DNA from: Paracoccus aminovorans
GTDB taxonomy: Bacteria > Pseudomonadota > Alphaproteobacteria > Rhodobacterales > Rhodobacteraceae
Direction of reading: 5' to 3'
Length of the DNA: 64,000 bases
Assembly (NCBI RefSeq): GCF_900005615.1
Contig: NZ_LN832559.1
Coordinates: 1,766,837-1,830,836 of the forward strand
This document shows positions 1 through 8,116 of this stretch, piece by piece. The notes beneath the pieces were generated by a model. That model had not been told where the DNA came from, did not search any database, and saw only the letters and a program-made list of their open reading frames with translations. The position numbers and the translations under genes are program-made. Position 1 is the stretch's first letter. Each line of letters begins with the position of its first letter.

Positions 1-1
1 C

Positions 2-262
2 GGGCTTGTCACCGATGTCGTCGCCTGGGGGGGCGAGGACCCGGACCTGGGCCAGGCGGTCCATGTCGCCGTGACCTATCTGCCGCAGGCCGACCAGGCC
101 GCGCTTGCGGCGCATTGTGCCCGCGCCATGCCGCATTACATGCGTCCCCAGCGATTCCATGCCTGGGACGGCGCCATGCCGCGCACCGCCAGCGGCAAGC
201 TGGATCGCCCCGCCATCATCTCGGCAGCCAAAGCCGCCACCGCAAGACTGACAGAGGCATGA
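2..262 (+). CDS. AMP-forming acyl/amino-acid ligase, C-terminal end (partial)
   Basis: The reading frame is open at the left edge, so only the last 86 residues of an adenylate-forming ligase are visible. The visible part carries the A10-type core motif PRTASGKLDR, whose lysine (visible residue 66) is the catalytic Lys of the mobile C-terminal subdomain in the acyl-CoA synthetase/NRPS adenylation family. The family activates a carboxylate as its AMP ester and loads it on a thiol. The gene ends 4 nt before an acyl carrier protein start, so the partner thiol is probably that carrier. The substrate cannot be read because the adenylation core lies outside the window. Confidence 0.8.
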   Translation, partial: GLVTDVVAWGGEDPDLGQAVHVAVTYLPQADQAALAAHCARAMPHYMRPQRFHAWDGAMPRTASGKLDRPAIISAAKAATARLTEA

Positions 263-266
263 CACC

Positions 267-503
267 ATGAGCCTGAGCAAGGACGCCCTGATTTCCTATA
301 TCCAGCGCGAGCTGAACATCGACCAGCCCATCGACGGAGAGACCGAGCTGTTTTCGACCGGGATGCTGGATTCGGTCTCGATGGTCGGGCTGATCGCCTT
401 CGTCGAGGACAAGACCGGGTCGCATATCCAGCCAGCGGACGTGACGCTGGACAATTTCGACACCATCGACGCGATCATGGCCTATGCCGACAGCCTTGGT
501 TGA
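267..503 (+). CDS. Acyl carrier protein (phosphopantetheine-binding)
   Basis: This is a 78-residue acidic helical protein with the carrier-protein motif GMLDSVSMVGL. Ser36 in the D-S-V triad is the expected 4'-phosphopantetheine site. Length and composition fit a free-standing ACP/PCP rather than a domain of a synthase. It lies 4 nt after the ligase and its last 20 nt overlap the PLP decarboxylase, so the three are almost certainly one transcript. It is not the fatty-acid AcpP: the sequence around the Ser departs from the usual DSLDTVE form. It is inferred to be a dedicated carrier for a small acyl or aminoacyl group handled by its neighbours. Confidence 0.85.
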   Translation: MSLSKDALISYIQRELNIDQPIDGETELFSTGMLDSVSMVGLIAFVEDKTGSHIQPADVTLDNFDTIDAIMAYADSLG

Positions 504-1734
504 CGACCGCCCTACGCTGGACCGGCAGCTGGCCGAGGCGGCGGACCGCTTCGGCACGCCGGCCTATGTCTATTCCACCGATGTGGCCGAGGCGCGGCTG
601 GCGCATCTGCGCGCCCATCTGGGCCGCTGGTTCGCGGTCAGCTTCGCGGTGAAAAGCAATCCGAATCCGGCCTTGCTGGGCTGGATGCGGGATCGGCTGG
701 ACTATCTCGACATTTCCTCGGGCGGCGAGTTCGACCTGGGCCTGCAAGCCGGCTGGGAGGCGGAGCGGATCAGCTTCACCGGCCCCGCCAAGCGCGAGGC
801 CGAGCTGCGCCCCGCCATTGCCGGCGGGTTGGGCGAGCTGGTGCTGGAAAGCCTGCGCGAGGCCGAGCTTGCCGATGCCATCGCCGCCGAACTGGGCGTG
901 GTGCAGCCGGTGCTGGTGCGCCTGGCCCCAGCGCGCGTGCCCAAGGGGTTCGGCGACCAGATGGCCGGCCGGCCCAGCCCCTTCGGCGTCGACGTCGAGG
1001 AGGCGGCCGAGACCCTGCCCCGCATCGCCGCGCTGCCGAACCTGCGGCTGATCGGGCTGCACATCTATTCCGGCACGCAATGCCTGAAGCCCGAGGCGAT
1101 CTGCGAGAACTGGCGCATCTTCATGCAGGTCTTTTCCGAGACCTGCGCCGCGCTGGACCTGACACCGGAAAAGCTGATCTTCGGCTCGGGCCTGGGCATT
1201 CCCTACCATCCCGGCGACAGCGAACTGGACCTGGCCGCCATCGCCGCCGAGATCGGGCCGGAGCTGGACGCCTTTGCCGCACGCTTCCCGGCGACTCGGC
1301 TGGTGCTGGAACTGGGCCGCTATCTGGTCGGGCCGGCCGGTTGGTTCGTGACCCGCGTGGTTGCGGTCAAGCAGTCGCGCGGCAGCCGAATCGCCATCTG
1401 CGACGGCGGGCTGAACGCCAACCTCGCCGCCTCGGGCAATTTCGGCATGGTGCTGCGGCGCAATTACGTCATGCACCGCATCGGCGGCGAAGAGGACGGC
1501 ACCCGCCCCGAGGAAAAGCAGGACATCTCGGGCCCGCTCTGCACCTCGATCGACAAGCTCGGCGGCGGCGTCGCCCTGCCCCGGCTGGAGGCCGGCGACC
1601 TGCTGGCGATCCATGCCTGCGGCGCCTACGGCCCGACGGCGAGCCCGCTGTATTTCATCAGCCATCCGCTGCCGGTCGAACTGATGCTGACCGGCGGACA
1701 GGTCCAGGACGTGACCCGGATCGGACGGGCCTGA
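484..1734 (+). CDS. Fold-III PLP-dependent decarboxylase (DAP/ornithine decarboxylase family)
   Basis: A 416-residue protein of the alanine-racemase-barrel (fold type III) decarboxylase family. AVKSNPNP places the PLP lysine at residue 57. LELGRYLVG corresponds to the EPGR phosphate-binding turn, and GPLCTS and CGAYGPTAS correspond to the Cys-Asp and GAYG substrate motifs. Family members decarboxylate diaminopimelate, ornithine/arginine or carrier-bound amino acids. Here the ACP just upstream (20 nt overlap) and the ligase favour a carrier-bound substrate, as in BtrK of butirosin synthesis or the exosortase-associated decarboxylases. It is unlikely to be the housekeeping lysA, because that enzyme is not normally linked to a carrier protein. 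The start at 484 is the first ATG in frame; the substrate is unknown. Confidence 0.8.
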   Translation: MPTALVDDRPTLDRQLAEAADRFGTPAYVYSTDVAEARLAHLRAHLGRWFAVSFAVKSNPNPALLGWMRDRLDYLDISSGGEFDLGLQAGWEAERISFTGPAKREAELRPAIAGGLGELVLESLREAELADAIAAELGVVQPVLVRLAPARVPKGFGDQMAGRPSPFGVDVEEAAETLPRIAALPNLRLIGLHIYSGTQCLKPEAICENWRIFMQVFSETCAALDLTPEKLIFGSGLGIPYHPGDSELDLAAIAAEIGPELDAFAARFPATRLVLELGRYLVGPAGWFVTRVVAVKQSRGSRIAICDGGLNANLAASGNFGMVLRRNYVMHRIGGEEDGTRPEEKQDISGPLCTSIDKLGGGVALPRLEAGDLLAIHACGAYGPTASPLYFISHPLPVELMLTGGQVQDVTRIGRA

Positions 1735-1735
1735 C

Positions 1736-1782
1736 CCCGCCGCCGCGGCGGGCCGCAGGACGGCGGCCGCGGCGGGCGATAA
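1736..1782 (+). terminator. GC-rich nested inverted repeats after the decarboxylase
   Basis: Two near-identical GC palindromes (CCGCCGCGGCGG and GCGGCCGCGGCGGGC) sit just after the decarboxylase stop and can pair with each other or fold alone. They are followed by an A-run, not a T-run, so this is a weak candidate for a terminator or processing hairpin separating the cassette from mrp. Confidence 0.3.
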
Positions 1783-1830
1783 AAAAATCGTTGAACCGCC
1801 GATTTGCGTCTTTTTTCTCGACCGTGTCGG

Positions 1831-1860
1831 TTGTGTTTTCGGCCTGCCGGCGGCTATGAT
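1831..1860 (+). promoter_or_regulatory. Candidate sigma70-type promoter of the mrp operon
   Basis: TTGTGT at 1831-1836 and TATGAT at 1855-1860 are separated by 18 bp and lie about 33 bp upstream of the mrpA start, in an AT-richer patch of an otherwise very GC-rich gap. The -10 matches the consensus at five of six positions; the -35 is weaker. Confidence 0.45.
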
Positions 1861-1893
1861 TGCGTGCAGCCCCCGAACCGGAAAAGGACGCCA

Positions 1894-4785
1894 ATGGTCG
1901 AACAGAACCTGTTGCTCTTGCTTGTTCTGACTCCATTCGTGTCAGCCGCCCTGGCGGCCACCATGCCCATCGGGGCGCGCAATGCCGAAGCCTGGATCGC
2001 CGGGCTGACGATGATCGTCGCGCTGGTGATCCTGGCCGTGCTCTATCCGGCGGTGACCGATGGCGGCATCATCACCGGCACCTTCCGCTGGGTCAGTTCG
2101 ATCGGGCTGGACCTGACCTTCCGCATCGACGGGTTTTCCTGGCTGTTCATGGTGCTGGTCGCCGGGATCGGGTTCCTGGTGATCCTCTACGCGCGCTATT
2201 ACATGGCGCCCGAGGACCCGGTGCCGCGGCTCTATTCCTGCCTGCTGGCCTTTTCCGGCGCCATGTCGGGCCTGCTGCTGTCGGGCAACATCATCATGCT
2301 GGTGGTGTTCTGGGAACTGACCAGCCTCGTCTCGTTCCTGCTGATCGGCTACTGGTTCCAGCGTCAGGACGCGCGCGACGGCGCGCGGATGGCGCTGATC
2401 GTCACCGCCTCGGGCGGGCTGGGGCTGATGGTGGCGATGATCCTGATCGGCCAGATCGCAGGCAGCTACGACCTGGACCGGGTGCTGGCGGCGGGGCCGC
2501 TGATCACCAGCCACCGGCTTTATCCGGTGATCCTGCTGCTTTTCCTGTTCGGCGCCTTCACCAAATCGGCGCAGTTCCCGTTCCATTTCTGGCTGCCGAA
2601 CGCCATGGCGGCGCCGACGCCGGTCTCATCCTACCTGCATTCCGCGACCATGGTGAAGGCGGGGGTCTTCGTGCTGCTGCGCTTCCATCCGGCGCTGGGG
2701 GGCACGCAGGAGTGGTTCCAGCTGGTCACCGGCGTCGGGCTGACGACGCTGCTGCTGGCGGCGGTGGTGGCGCTGTTCCGCCACGATCTCAAGGGGCTTC
2801 TGGCCTATTCGACCATCAGCCACCTGGGGCTGATCACCACGCTCGCCGGGATCGGCAGTCCCTTCGCGCTGGTCGCGGCGGTGTTCCACATCGTCAACCA
2901 CGCCGTGTTCAAGGCCTCGCTGTTCATGGCCGCCGGCATCATCGACCACGAGACCGGCACCCGAGACATGCGCCGGCTGTCGGGGCTGGCGCGCGCCATG
3001 CCGGTGACGGCCACGCTGGCGATCATCGCCTCGGCAGCGATGGCGGGGGTGCCGCTGCTGAACGGATTCCTGTCCAAGGAAATGTTCTTCGAGGCGCTCT
3101 ACGTCTGGAACAACGGCAGCCCGCTCGACAATCTCGCGCCCTATGTCGCGGTGGTGGCCGCGGCCTTCAGCGCCGCCTATTCGCTGCGCTTCATCGTCAC
3201 CGTCTTTTTCGGCCCGCCCGCCACCGACCTGCCGCACGAGCCGCATGAGCCGCCGCTGCTGATGCGCCTGCCGGTCGCGGTGCTGGTGGCGATCTGCCTG
3301 GCGGTGGGCATCCTGCCGCAGCAGGTGCTGGGGCCCTGGCTGCAAACCGCCAGCCTGGCCGTCGTCGGCCCCGACATGCCGCATTTCAGCCTGAAGGTCT
3401 GGCATGGCGTCACCCCGGCCCTGCTGATGAGCCTGATCGCCATGGGGCTGGGCGCGCTGCTCTATCTGCTGCCCCGCCGCCTGATCGATTCGGGCGAGGA
3501 CGGCACCCGGCTGATGCGGCGGCTCGACTTCGGGCGCGGCTTCGACTGGCTGCTGCAGCTCTTCACCCTGCGCGTTCCGCGGCTGGCGCTGCGGGTGCTG
3601 TCCGCCAGCGGGCTGCAGACGCAGCTGCGCGCCATGGTCCTGCTGGGGCTGGCGGCAAGCTGGTTCGCGGTGGGAAGGCTGGACTGGAACGTGCCCATGC
3701 CGCGCATCGGCGCCAGCGAACTGGTGTTTGCGCTGTTGTGGCTGGTGGGCGGCGCCTGTGCGCTGGGGGCGGCCTGGCAGGCGAAATACCACCGTTTCGC
3801 AGCGCTGGTGCTGATGGGTGGCGCCGGGCTGGTGACCTGCGCGACCTTCGTCTGGCTGTCGGCCCCCGACCTTGCCGTGACCCAGCTTCTGGTCGAGATC
3901 GCGACCACGGTGCTGCTGCTCCTGGGCCTGCGCTGGTTGCCCAAGCGCGACGAGGAAATCGCCGGCGACAAGAATTTCGCCGCGCGTTCGCGCCGCTTCC
4001 GCGACTTCCTGATCGCGCTGGCCTGCGGCACCGGCATGACCGCGCTGGCGCTGGCGGTGCTGCTGACCCGGCCCGGCGCCTCGGTCGGCGACTGGTTCCT
4101 GCGCAACGCCTATGTCGAGGGCGGCGGCACCAATGTCGTCAACGTCATCCTGGTCGATTTCCGCGCCTTCGACACTTTCGGCGAGATCACCGTCCTGGCC
4201 ATCGTCGGGCTGACCGTCTATGCGCTGCTGCGCCGTTTCCGCCCGGCGCCCGAAAGCGTCGAGCGCCCGCGCCCGCAGCTCGATGCCGAGGAACAGGCGC
4301 TGGAGGCCTATCTCTTCGTGCCCTCGGTGCTGATGCAATGGATGTTCGCGCCGATCATCGCGCTGTCGTCCTATCTGTTCATGCGCGGCCACGACCTGCC
4401 CGGCGGCGGCTTCGCGGCCGGTGTCACGCTGGCCGTGGGCCTGCTGCTGCAATATGTCGCCGCCAACGTGCGCTGGGTCGAGGCGCGGCTGACCGTGCTG
4501 CCGGTGCGCTGGATGGGCACGGGGCTGATGATCGCCATGGCGGTGGGATCGGGCGCCTGGATCTTCGGCTATCCCTTCCTCAGCGCCCATGCGCAATACA
4601 TCGACGTGCCGGTGATCGGGAAGGTGCCCTTCTCGACCGCGATGCTGTTCGACCTGGGGGTGTTCTCGCTGGTGGTGGGCGCCATCGTGCTGATGCTGAT
4701 CGCCATCGCCCACCAGTCGCTGCGCGTCGCCCCGCGCCAGCGCCCGGCCGAGACGCCAGCCGACACGCCCGAGGAGACCGTCTGA
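1894..4785 (+). CDS. mrpA: Mrp cation/proton antiporter, fused subunit A/B
   Basis: A 963-residue polytopic membrane protein. The start at 1894 is preferred over an upstream in-frame ATG because GAAAAGGA precedes it and a hydrophobic segment begins at once. Residues to about 420 are the NuoL-like antiporter core: Glu141 in FWELTS, Lys224 in AFTKSAQFPFHFW and Lys255 in MVKAGVF are the conserved proton-path residues. A DUF4040-type segment follows near 600-670. The last 130 residues or so form an MrpB domain, with the GHDLPGGGFAAG signature. This A/B fusion is the group-2 (rhizobial Pha-type) arrangement, exchanging Na+ or K+ for protons across the inner membrane. It overlaps mrpC by 1 nt. Confidence 0.95.
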   Translation: MVEQNLLLLLVLTPFVSAALAATMPIGARNAEAWIAGLTMIVALVILAVLYPAVTDGGIITGTFRWVSSIGLDLTFRIDGFSWLFMVLVAGIGFLVILYARYYMAPEDPVPRLYSCLLAFSGAMSGLLLSGNIIMLVVFWELTSLVSFLLIGYWFQRQDARDGARMALIVTASGGLGLMVAMILIGQIAGSYDLDRVLAAGPLITSHRLYPVILLLFLFGAFTKSAQFPFHFWLPNAMAAPTPVSSYLHSATMVKAGVFVLLRFHPALGGTQEWFQLVTGVGLTTLLLAAVVALFRHDLKGLLAYSTISHLGLITTLAGIGSPFALVAAVFHIVNHAVFKASLFMAAGIIDHETGTRDMRRLSGLARAMPVTATLAIIASAAMAGVPLLNGFLSKEMFFEALYVWNNGSPLDNLAPYVAVVAAAFSAAYSLRFIVTVFFGPPATDLPHEPHEPPLLMRLPVAVLVAICLAVGILPQQVLGPWLQTASLAVVGPDMPHFSLKVWHGVTPALLMSLIAMGLGALLYLLPRRLIDSGEDGTRLMRRLDFGRGFDWLLQLFTLRVPRLALRVLSASGLQTQLRAMVLLGLAASWFAVGRLDWNVPMPRIGASELVFALLWLVGGACALGAAWQAKYHRFAALVLMGGAGLVTCATFVWLSAPDLAVTQLLVEIATTVLLLLGLRWLPKRDEEIAGDKNFAARSRRFRDFLIALACGTGMTALALAVLLTRPGASVGDWFLRNAYVEGGGTNVVNVILVDFRAFDTFGEITVLAIVGLTVYALLRRFRPAPESVERPRPQLDAEEQALEAYLFVPSVLMQWMFAPIIALSSYLFMRGHDLPGGGFAAGVTLAVGLLLQYVAANVRWVEARLTVLPVRWMGTGLMIAMAVGSGAWIFGYPFLSAHAQYIDVPVIGKVPFSTAMLFDLGVFSLVVGAIVLMLIAIAHQSLRVAPRQRPAETPADTPEETV

Positions 4786-5129
4786 TGGAACTGATCCTTG
4801 CCCTTGCCATCGGCATCCTGGTCGGATCGGGGGTCTGGCTGCTGCTGCGTCCCCGCTCGTACCAGGTGATCGTCGGGCTGTGCCTGCTGGCCTATGGCGT
4901 GAACCTGTTCATCTTCTCGATGGGCCGGCTTTACGTCGGTGCGGCGCCGATCATGCCCAAGGGCGGCTTCGTCGATCCGACCGCCTATGCCGATCCGCTG
5001 CCGCAATCGCTGGTGCTGACCGCCATCGTCATCAGCTTCGCCACCACGGCGCTGTTCCTGGTGGTGATGATCGCCTCGCGCGGGGTGACCGGCACCGACC
5101 ATGTCGACGGGCGGGAGCGCAAGCCATGA
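4785..5129 (+). CDS. mrpC: Mrp antiporter subunit C
   Basis: A 114-residue, three-helix membrane protein homologous to NuoK/MnhC. The conserved stretch GLCLLAYGVNLFIFS and the loop PQSLVLTAIVIS with the following helix are typical. The start codon shares one base with the mrpA stop (TGATG), and the gene overlaps mrpD by 4 nt, so translation is probably coupled. It is a structural subunit of the hetero-oligomeric antiporter, with no activity expected alone. Confidence 0.93.
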   Translation: MELILALAIGILVGSGVWLLLRPRSYQVIVGLCLLAYGVNLFIFSMGRLYVGAAPIMPKGGFVDPTAYADPLPQSLVLTAIVISFATTALFLVVMIASRGVTGTDHVDGRERKP

Positions 5130-6886
5130 TCGATCCCGGCGCCGGTCCCGACCACCTGATGATCGCACCGATCCTGATCCCGCTGCTGGCGGGGGCGGTG
5201 ATGCTGTTCTACAACGACCGCAACCGCCAGACCAAGCTGGTGCTGGGGCTGGTGGCGGTCGGGCTGACCTTCCTCGCCTCGGTCGAGCTGATGTCGGACG
5301 TGAAATCCGCCAGCGAGCAGGGCGGCACCGTGGTCGGCCTGTATCGCCTGGGCGACTGGCCGGTGCCTATCGGCATCGTCCTGGTGCTGGACCGGCTGTC
5401 GGCGATGATGGTCATGCTGACCGCGCTGCTGGCCGGGCCGTCGCTGATCTATGCCGCCGCCGGCTGGCACGGCAAGGGCCAGCACTATCACAGCATGTTC
5501 CAGTTCCTGCTGGCCGGGGTGAACGGCGCCTTCCTGACCGGGGACCTGTTCAACCTCTTCGTCTTCTTCGAGGTCATGCTGGCGGCCAGCTATGGGCTGA
5601 TGCTGCACGGCTCGGGCCCCGAGCGGATCAAGGCCGGGCTGCATTACATCGCGGTGAACCTGGCCGCCTCGCTGTTCTTCCTGATCGGGGTGGCGCTGGT
5701 CTATGGCACCACCGGCACGCTGAACATGGCCGACATCGGCCGCGCGCTCTATTGGCTCGACGATGCCGAGCGGATGCTGTTCCACACCGCCGCCGCCTTC
5801 CTGGGCCTGGCCTTCCTGATCAAGGCCGCGGCCTGGCCCCTGGGCTTCTGGCTGCCGCCGACCTATGGCGCGGCCTCGCCGCCGGCCGCCGCGATCATGG
5901 CGATCATGACCAAGGTCGGGATCTATGTCATCCTGCGGCTGTCGCTTCTGGTGCTGGGACCGGATTCCGGGCCCTCGGCCGGGTTCGGCGCGCCGGCGCT
6001 GATGATCGGCGGCTTGCTGACCATGGGCTTCGGCATGATCGGCATCCTGGGCACGCCCGAGCTGGTGCGCAAGGGCGGATACCTGGCGATCATCTCGTCG
6101 GGGACGGTGCTGTCGGCCATCGGCTTCGCCCAGGCCGGCGGCGGGGCGCTGATGCTGGGCGGCGCGCTTTACTACCTGGTCGGCTCGACCGCCGCGATCT
6201 CGGCCTTCTTCCTGATCGCCGAGCCGGTCAGCCGCGGCGACGAGGGCGACGACGAGACCAGCTTCGAGGACGACGCCGATCCGCTCAGCGAGCGCTGGCA
6301 GCCGATGGGCCTCGACAGCGTCGAGGACACCACCGCCCCGGCCAGCACCCGCACCGTCAGCTGGCTGACCATGGCGATCTGCTTTGCGCTGGTCGCGGCC
6401 ATGATCGCCGGCCTGCCGCCGCTGCCGGGCTTCGTCGGCAAGTTCGCCATCCTGCAGGGGGCGATCCGCGACAACCTGAACGCCTCGGGCGCCGTGCCGG
6501 TGATCCTGTGGAGCTATGCGGCCATGCTGATCCTGTCGGGCCTGGGAGCGCTGATCGCGCTGATGCGCTTCGGCATCCGCCGCTTCTGGGCCGAAGAGGG
6601 CCCGACCCCGCGCATCCTGGCGCTGGAGGTGGTGCCGGTGGTCATGCTGCTGGCGATGATCGGGTTGCAGACGGTACGTTCGGACGTGGTGATGACCTAT
6701 ACCCGCGACACCGCGCTGGCCCTGCTGGAGCCCGGGGTCTATCGCAAGGCGGTGCTGGCCGGGGCCAAGGACGTGCGCGCCGCGCCGGCGCAGAACAGCG
6801 CACCCGATCCCGCCGCCGGCGACAAGGATGCCGGCGACAATGGTACTGACGACGGGGCCCCGGCGCCGGCCGAGGCGCAGCCATGA
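5126..6886 (+). CDS. mrpD: Mrp antiporter subunit D
   Basis: A 586-residue NuoM/N-like antiporter subunit. The region FNLFVFFEVMLAASYGLML carries the TM5 glutamate, and FLIKAAAWPLGFWLPPTYG the conserved lysine of the central proton path. Two features are unusual. An acidic loop of about 40 residues (near 370-410, rich in Asp/Glu and containing DEGDDE) sits between membrane segments, and the C-terminus is a 40-residue Ala/Pro/Asp-rich tail after the last helix. The start overlaps mrpC (ATGA). A second in-frame ATG 12 codons later is possible but lacks a better ribosome site. Confidence 0.93.
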   Translation: MIDPGAGPDHLMIAPILIPLLAGAVMLFYNDRNRQTKLVLGLVAVGLTFLASVELMSDVKSASEQGGTVVGLYRLGDWPVPIGIVLVLDRLSAMMVMLTALLAGPSLIYAAAGWHGKGQHYHSMFQFLLAGVNGAFLTGDLFNLFVFFEVMLAASYGLMLHGSGPERIKAGLHYIAVNLAASLFFLIGVALVYGTTGTLNMADIGRALYWLDDAERMLFHTAAAFLGLAFLIKAAAWPLGFWLPPTYGAASPPAAAIMAIMTKVGIYVILRLSLLVLGPDSGPSAGFGAPALMIGGLLTMGFGMIGILGTPELVRKGGYLAIISSGTVLSAIGFAQAGGGALMLGGALYYLVGSTAAISAFFLIAEPVSRGDEGDDETSFEDDADPLSERWQPMGLDSVEDTTAPASTRTVSWLTMAICFALVAAMIAGLPPLPGFVGKFAILQGAIRDNLNASGAVPVILWSYAAMLILSGLGALIALMRFGIRRFWAEEGPTPRILALEVVPVVMLLAMIGLQTVRSDVVMTYTRDTALALLEPGVYRKAVLAGAKDVRAAPAQNSAPDPAAGDKDAGDNGTDDGAPAPAEAQP

Positions 6887-7371
6887 GCCGCGCCGTCCCC
6901 CATCCCGTGCTTTCGGCGGCGCTGGTGCTGATGTGGCTGGTGCTGACCAGCTTTTCGCTGGGCAACCTGCTGCTGGGCACGATGATCGCGCTGGTCGCCG
7001 GCTGGGCGGTAGAACACCTGCATCCGCCGCGGCCCAAGTTCCGCCGCTGGCTGGCGATCCCGGTGCTGATGCTGATCGTCGCCCGCGACATCCTGCGCTC
7101 GAACCTGGCGGTGGCGCGGGTGCTGGTGCTGGGACCCGACCATCCGGCCTATCACTCGGGCTTCGTCGAGCTGCACCTGCAACTGCGCGATCCGAACGCC
7201 ATTGCAGTCATGGCGATCATCCTGACCGCCACCCCGGGCACCGCCTGGATCGAGTTCGAGCAGGAGGACGGCAGGCTGTTGCTGCATGTCCTCGACCTGC
7301 GCAGCGAGGACGACTGGCAAAGCCTGATCCGCGACCGCTACGAAGCGCTGCTGATGGAGATTTTTGAATGA
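6883..7371 (+). CDS. mrpE: Mrp antiporter subunit E
   Basis: A 162-residue protein with two N-terminal membrane helices and a soluble C-terminal half containing [12 protein letters not shown], the signature of MnhE/PhaE proteins. It overlaps mrpD and mrpF by 4 nt each. MrpE is needed for assembly or full activity of the complex in characterised systems; here that role is inferred from family and position. Confidence 0.92.
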   Translation: MSRAVPHPVLSAALVLMWLVLTSFSLGNLLLGTMIALVAGWAVEHLHPPRPKFRRWLAIPVLMLIVARDILRSNLAVARVLVLGPDHPAYHSGFVELHLQLRDPNAIAVMAIILTATPGTAWIEFEQEDGRLLLHVLDLRSEDDWQSLIRDRYEALLMEIFE

Positions 7372-7649
7372 CGGCCGAGATTCTCCGCTTCGCCCTTGGC
7401 TATGCCCAGATCGCCCTGATCCTGGCGCTGGCGCTGTCCTGCTGGCGGATGCTGCGCGGGCCGCGCGCCCAGGACCGGGTGCTGGCGCTGGACACGATGT
7501 ACATGAACGCCATGCTGCTGTTCCTGGTCATCGGCATGGTGAACGGCAATGTCTTCTTCTTCGAGGGCGCGCTGGTCATCGCCGTGCTGGGCTTCGTCAC
7601 CACGGTCTGCGCGGCCAAGTTCCTGATGCGCGGCGAGGTGATCGAATGA
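7368..7649 (+). CDS. mrpF: Mrp antiporter subunit F
   Basis: A 93-residue protein with three hydrophobic helices and the family motif [14 protein letters not shown] between helices 1 and 2. Subunit F of Mrp systems lines a peripheral part of the complex and has been linked to bile salt/cholate efflux in some species. Four-nt overlaps on both sides place it inside the operon. Confidence 0.92.
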   Translation: MTAEILRFALGYAQIALILALALSCWRMLRGPRAQDRVLALDTMYMNAMLLFLVIGMVNGNVFFFEGALVIAVLGFVTTVCAAKFLMRGEVIE

Positions 7650-8116
7650 GACATCTCGAACTGCTGCCGCCCTGGGCGGCGCTGATCGTCGCGGTGCTGG
7701 TGGTGTCCGGCGCCACGCTGACCGTGCTGGGTGGCGTCGGGCTGGTGCGGCTGAAGAGCTTCTACCAGCGGCTGCACGCGCCGACCCTGGGCTACAGCTA
7801 CGGCACGCTGCTGATCATCCTGGCCTCGATGCTGATGTTCACGCTGCTGGAGGGCCGCATCGTCGTGCACGAGCTGATGATCGGCATCTTCATCATGGCG
7901 ACGACGCCGATCACGCTGTTGATGCTGGGACGGGCGGCGCTGCGCCGCGACCGCGACGCCAAGCTCGGCCATGACGAGGAGGTGCCGCCGCGCATCGCGC
8001 GCGACGCCGACCGCCCGACCTCGCCCCGCGACCTGTCCGGTCATGGCGAGGGGCTGGTCGATTCCGGGCTGCTGCCCGATCTCCAGGCCGAGGAACGGGA
8101 ACGCAAGGACGACTAG
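7646..8116 (+). CDS. mrpG: Mrp antiporter subunit G
   Basis: A 156-residue protein. The first 110 residues are three membrane helices with the MnhG motif [19 protein letters not shown]. The rest is a charged cytoplasmic tail of about 45 residues. It is the last gene of the operon. Its stop lies inside a 4-nt convergent overlap with aroB, so there is no room for a separate terminator between them and antisense read-through into aroB is likely. Confidence 0.92.
   Translation: MRHLELLPPWAALIVAVLVVSGATLTVLGGVGLVRLKSFYQRLHAPTLGYSYGTLLIILASMLMFTLLEGRIVVHELMIGIFIMATTPITLLMLGRAALRRDRDAKLGHDEEVPPRIARDADRPTSPRDLSGHGEGLVDSGLLPDLQAEERERKDD

Noticed and set aside
2626..4713. Very long open frame on the minus strand opposite mrpA
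   Set aside because: It is composed mostly of His/Gln/Arg/Gly low-complexity text typical of antisense to GC-rich genes, has no ribosome site or motif, and mrpA on the other strand is certain.
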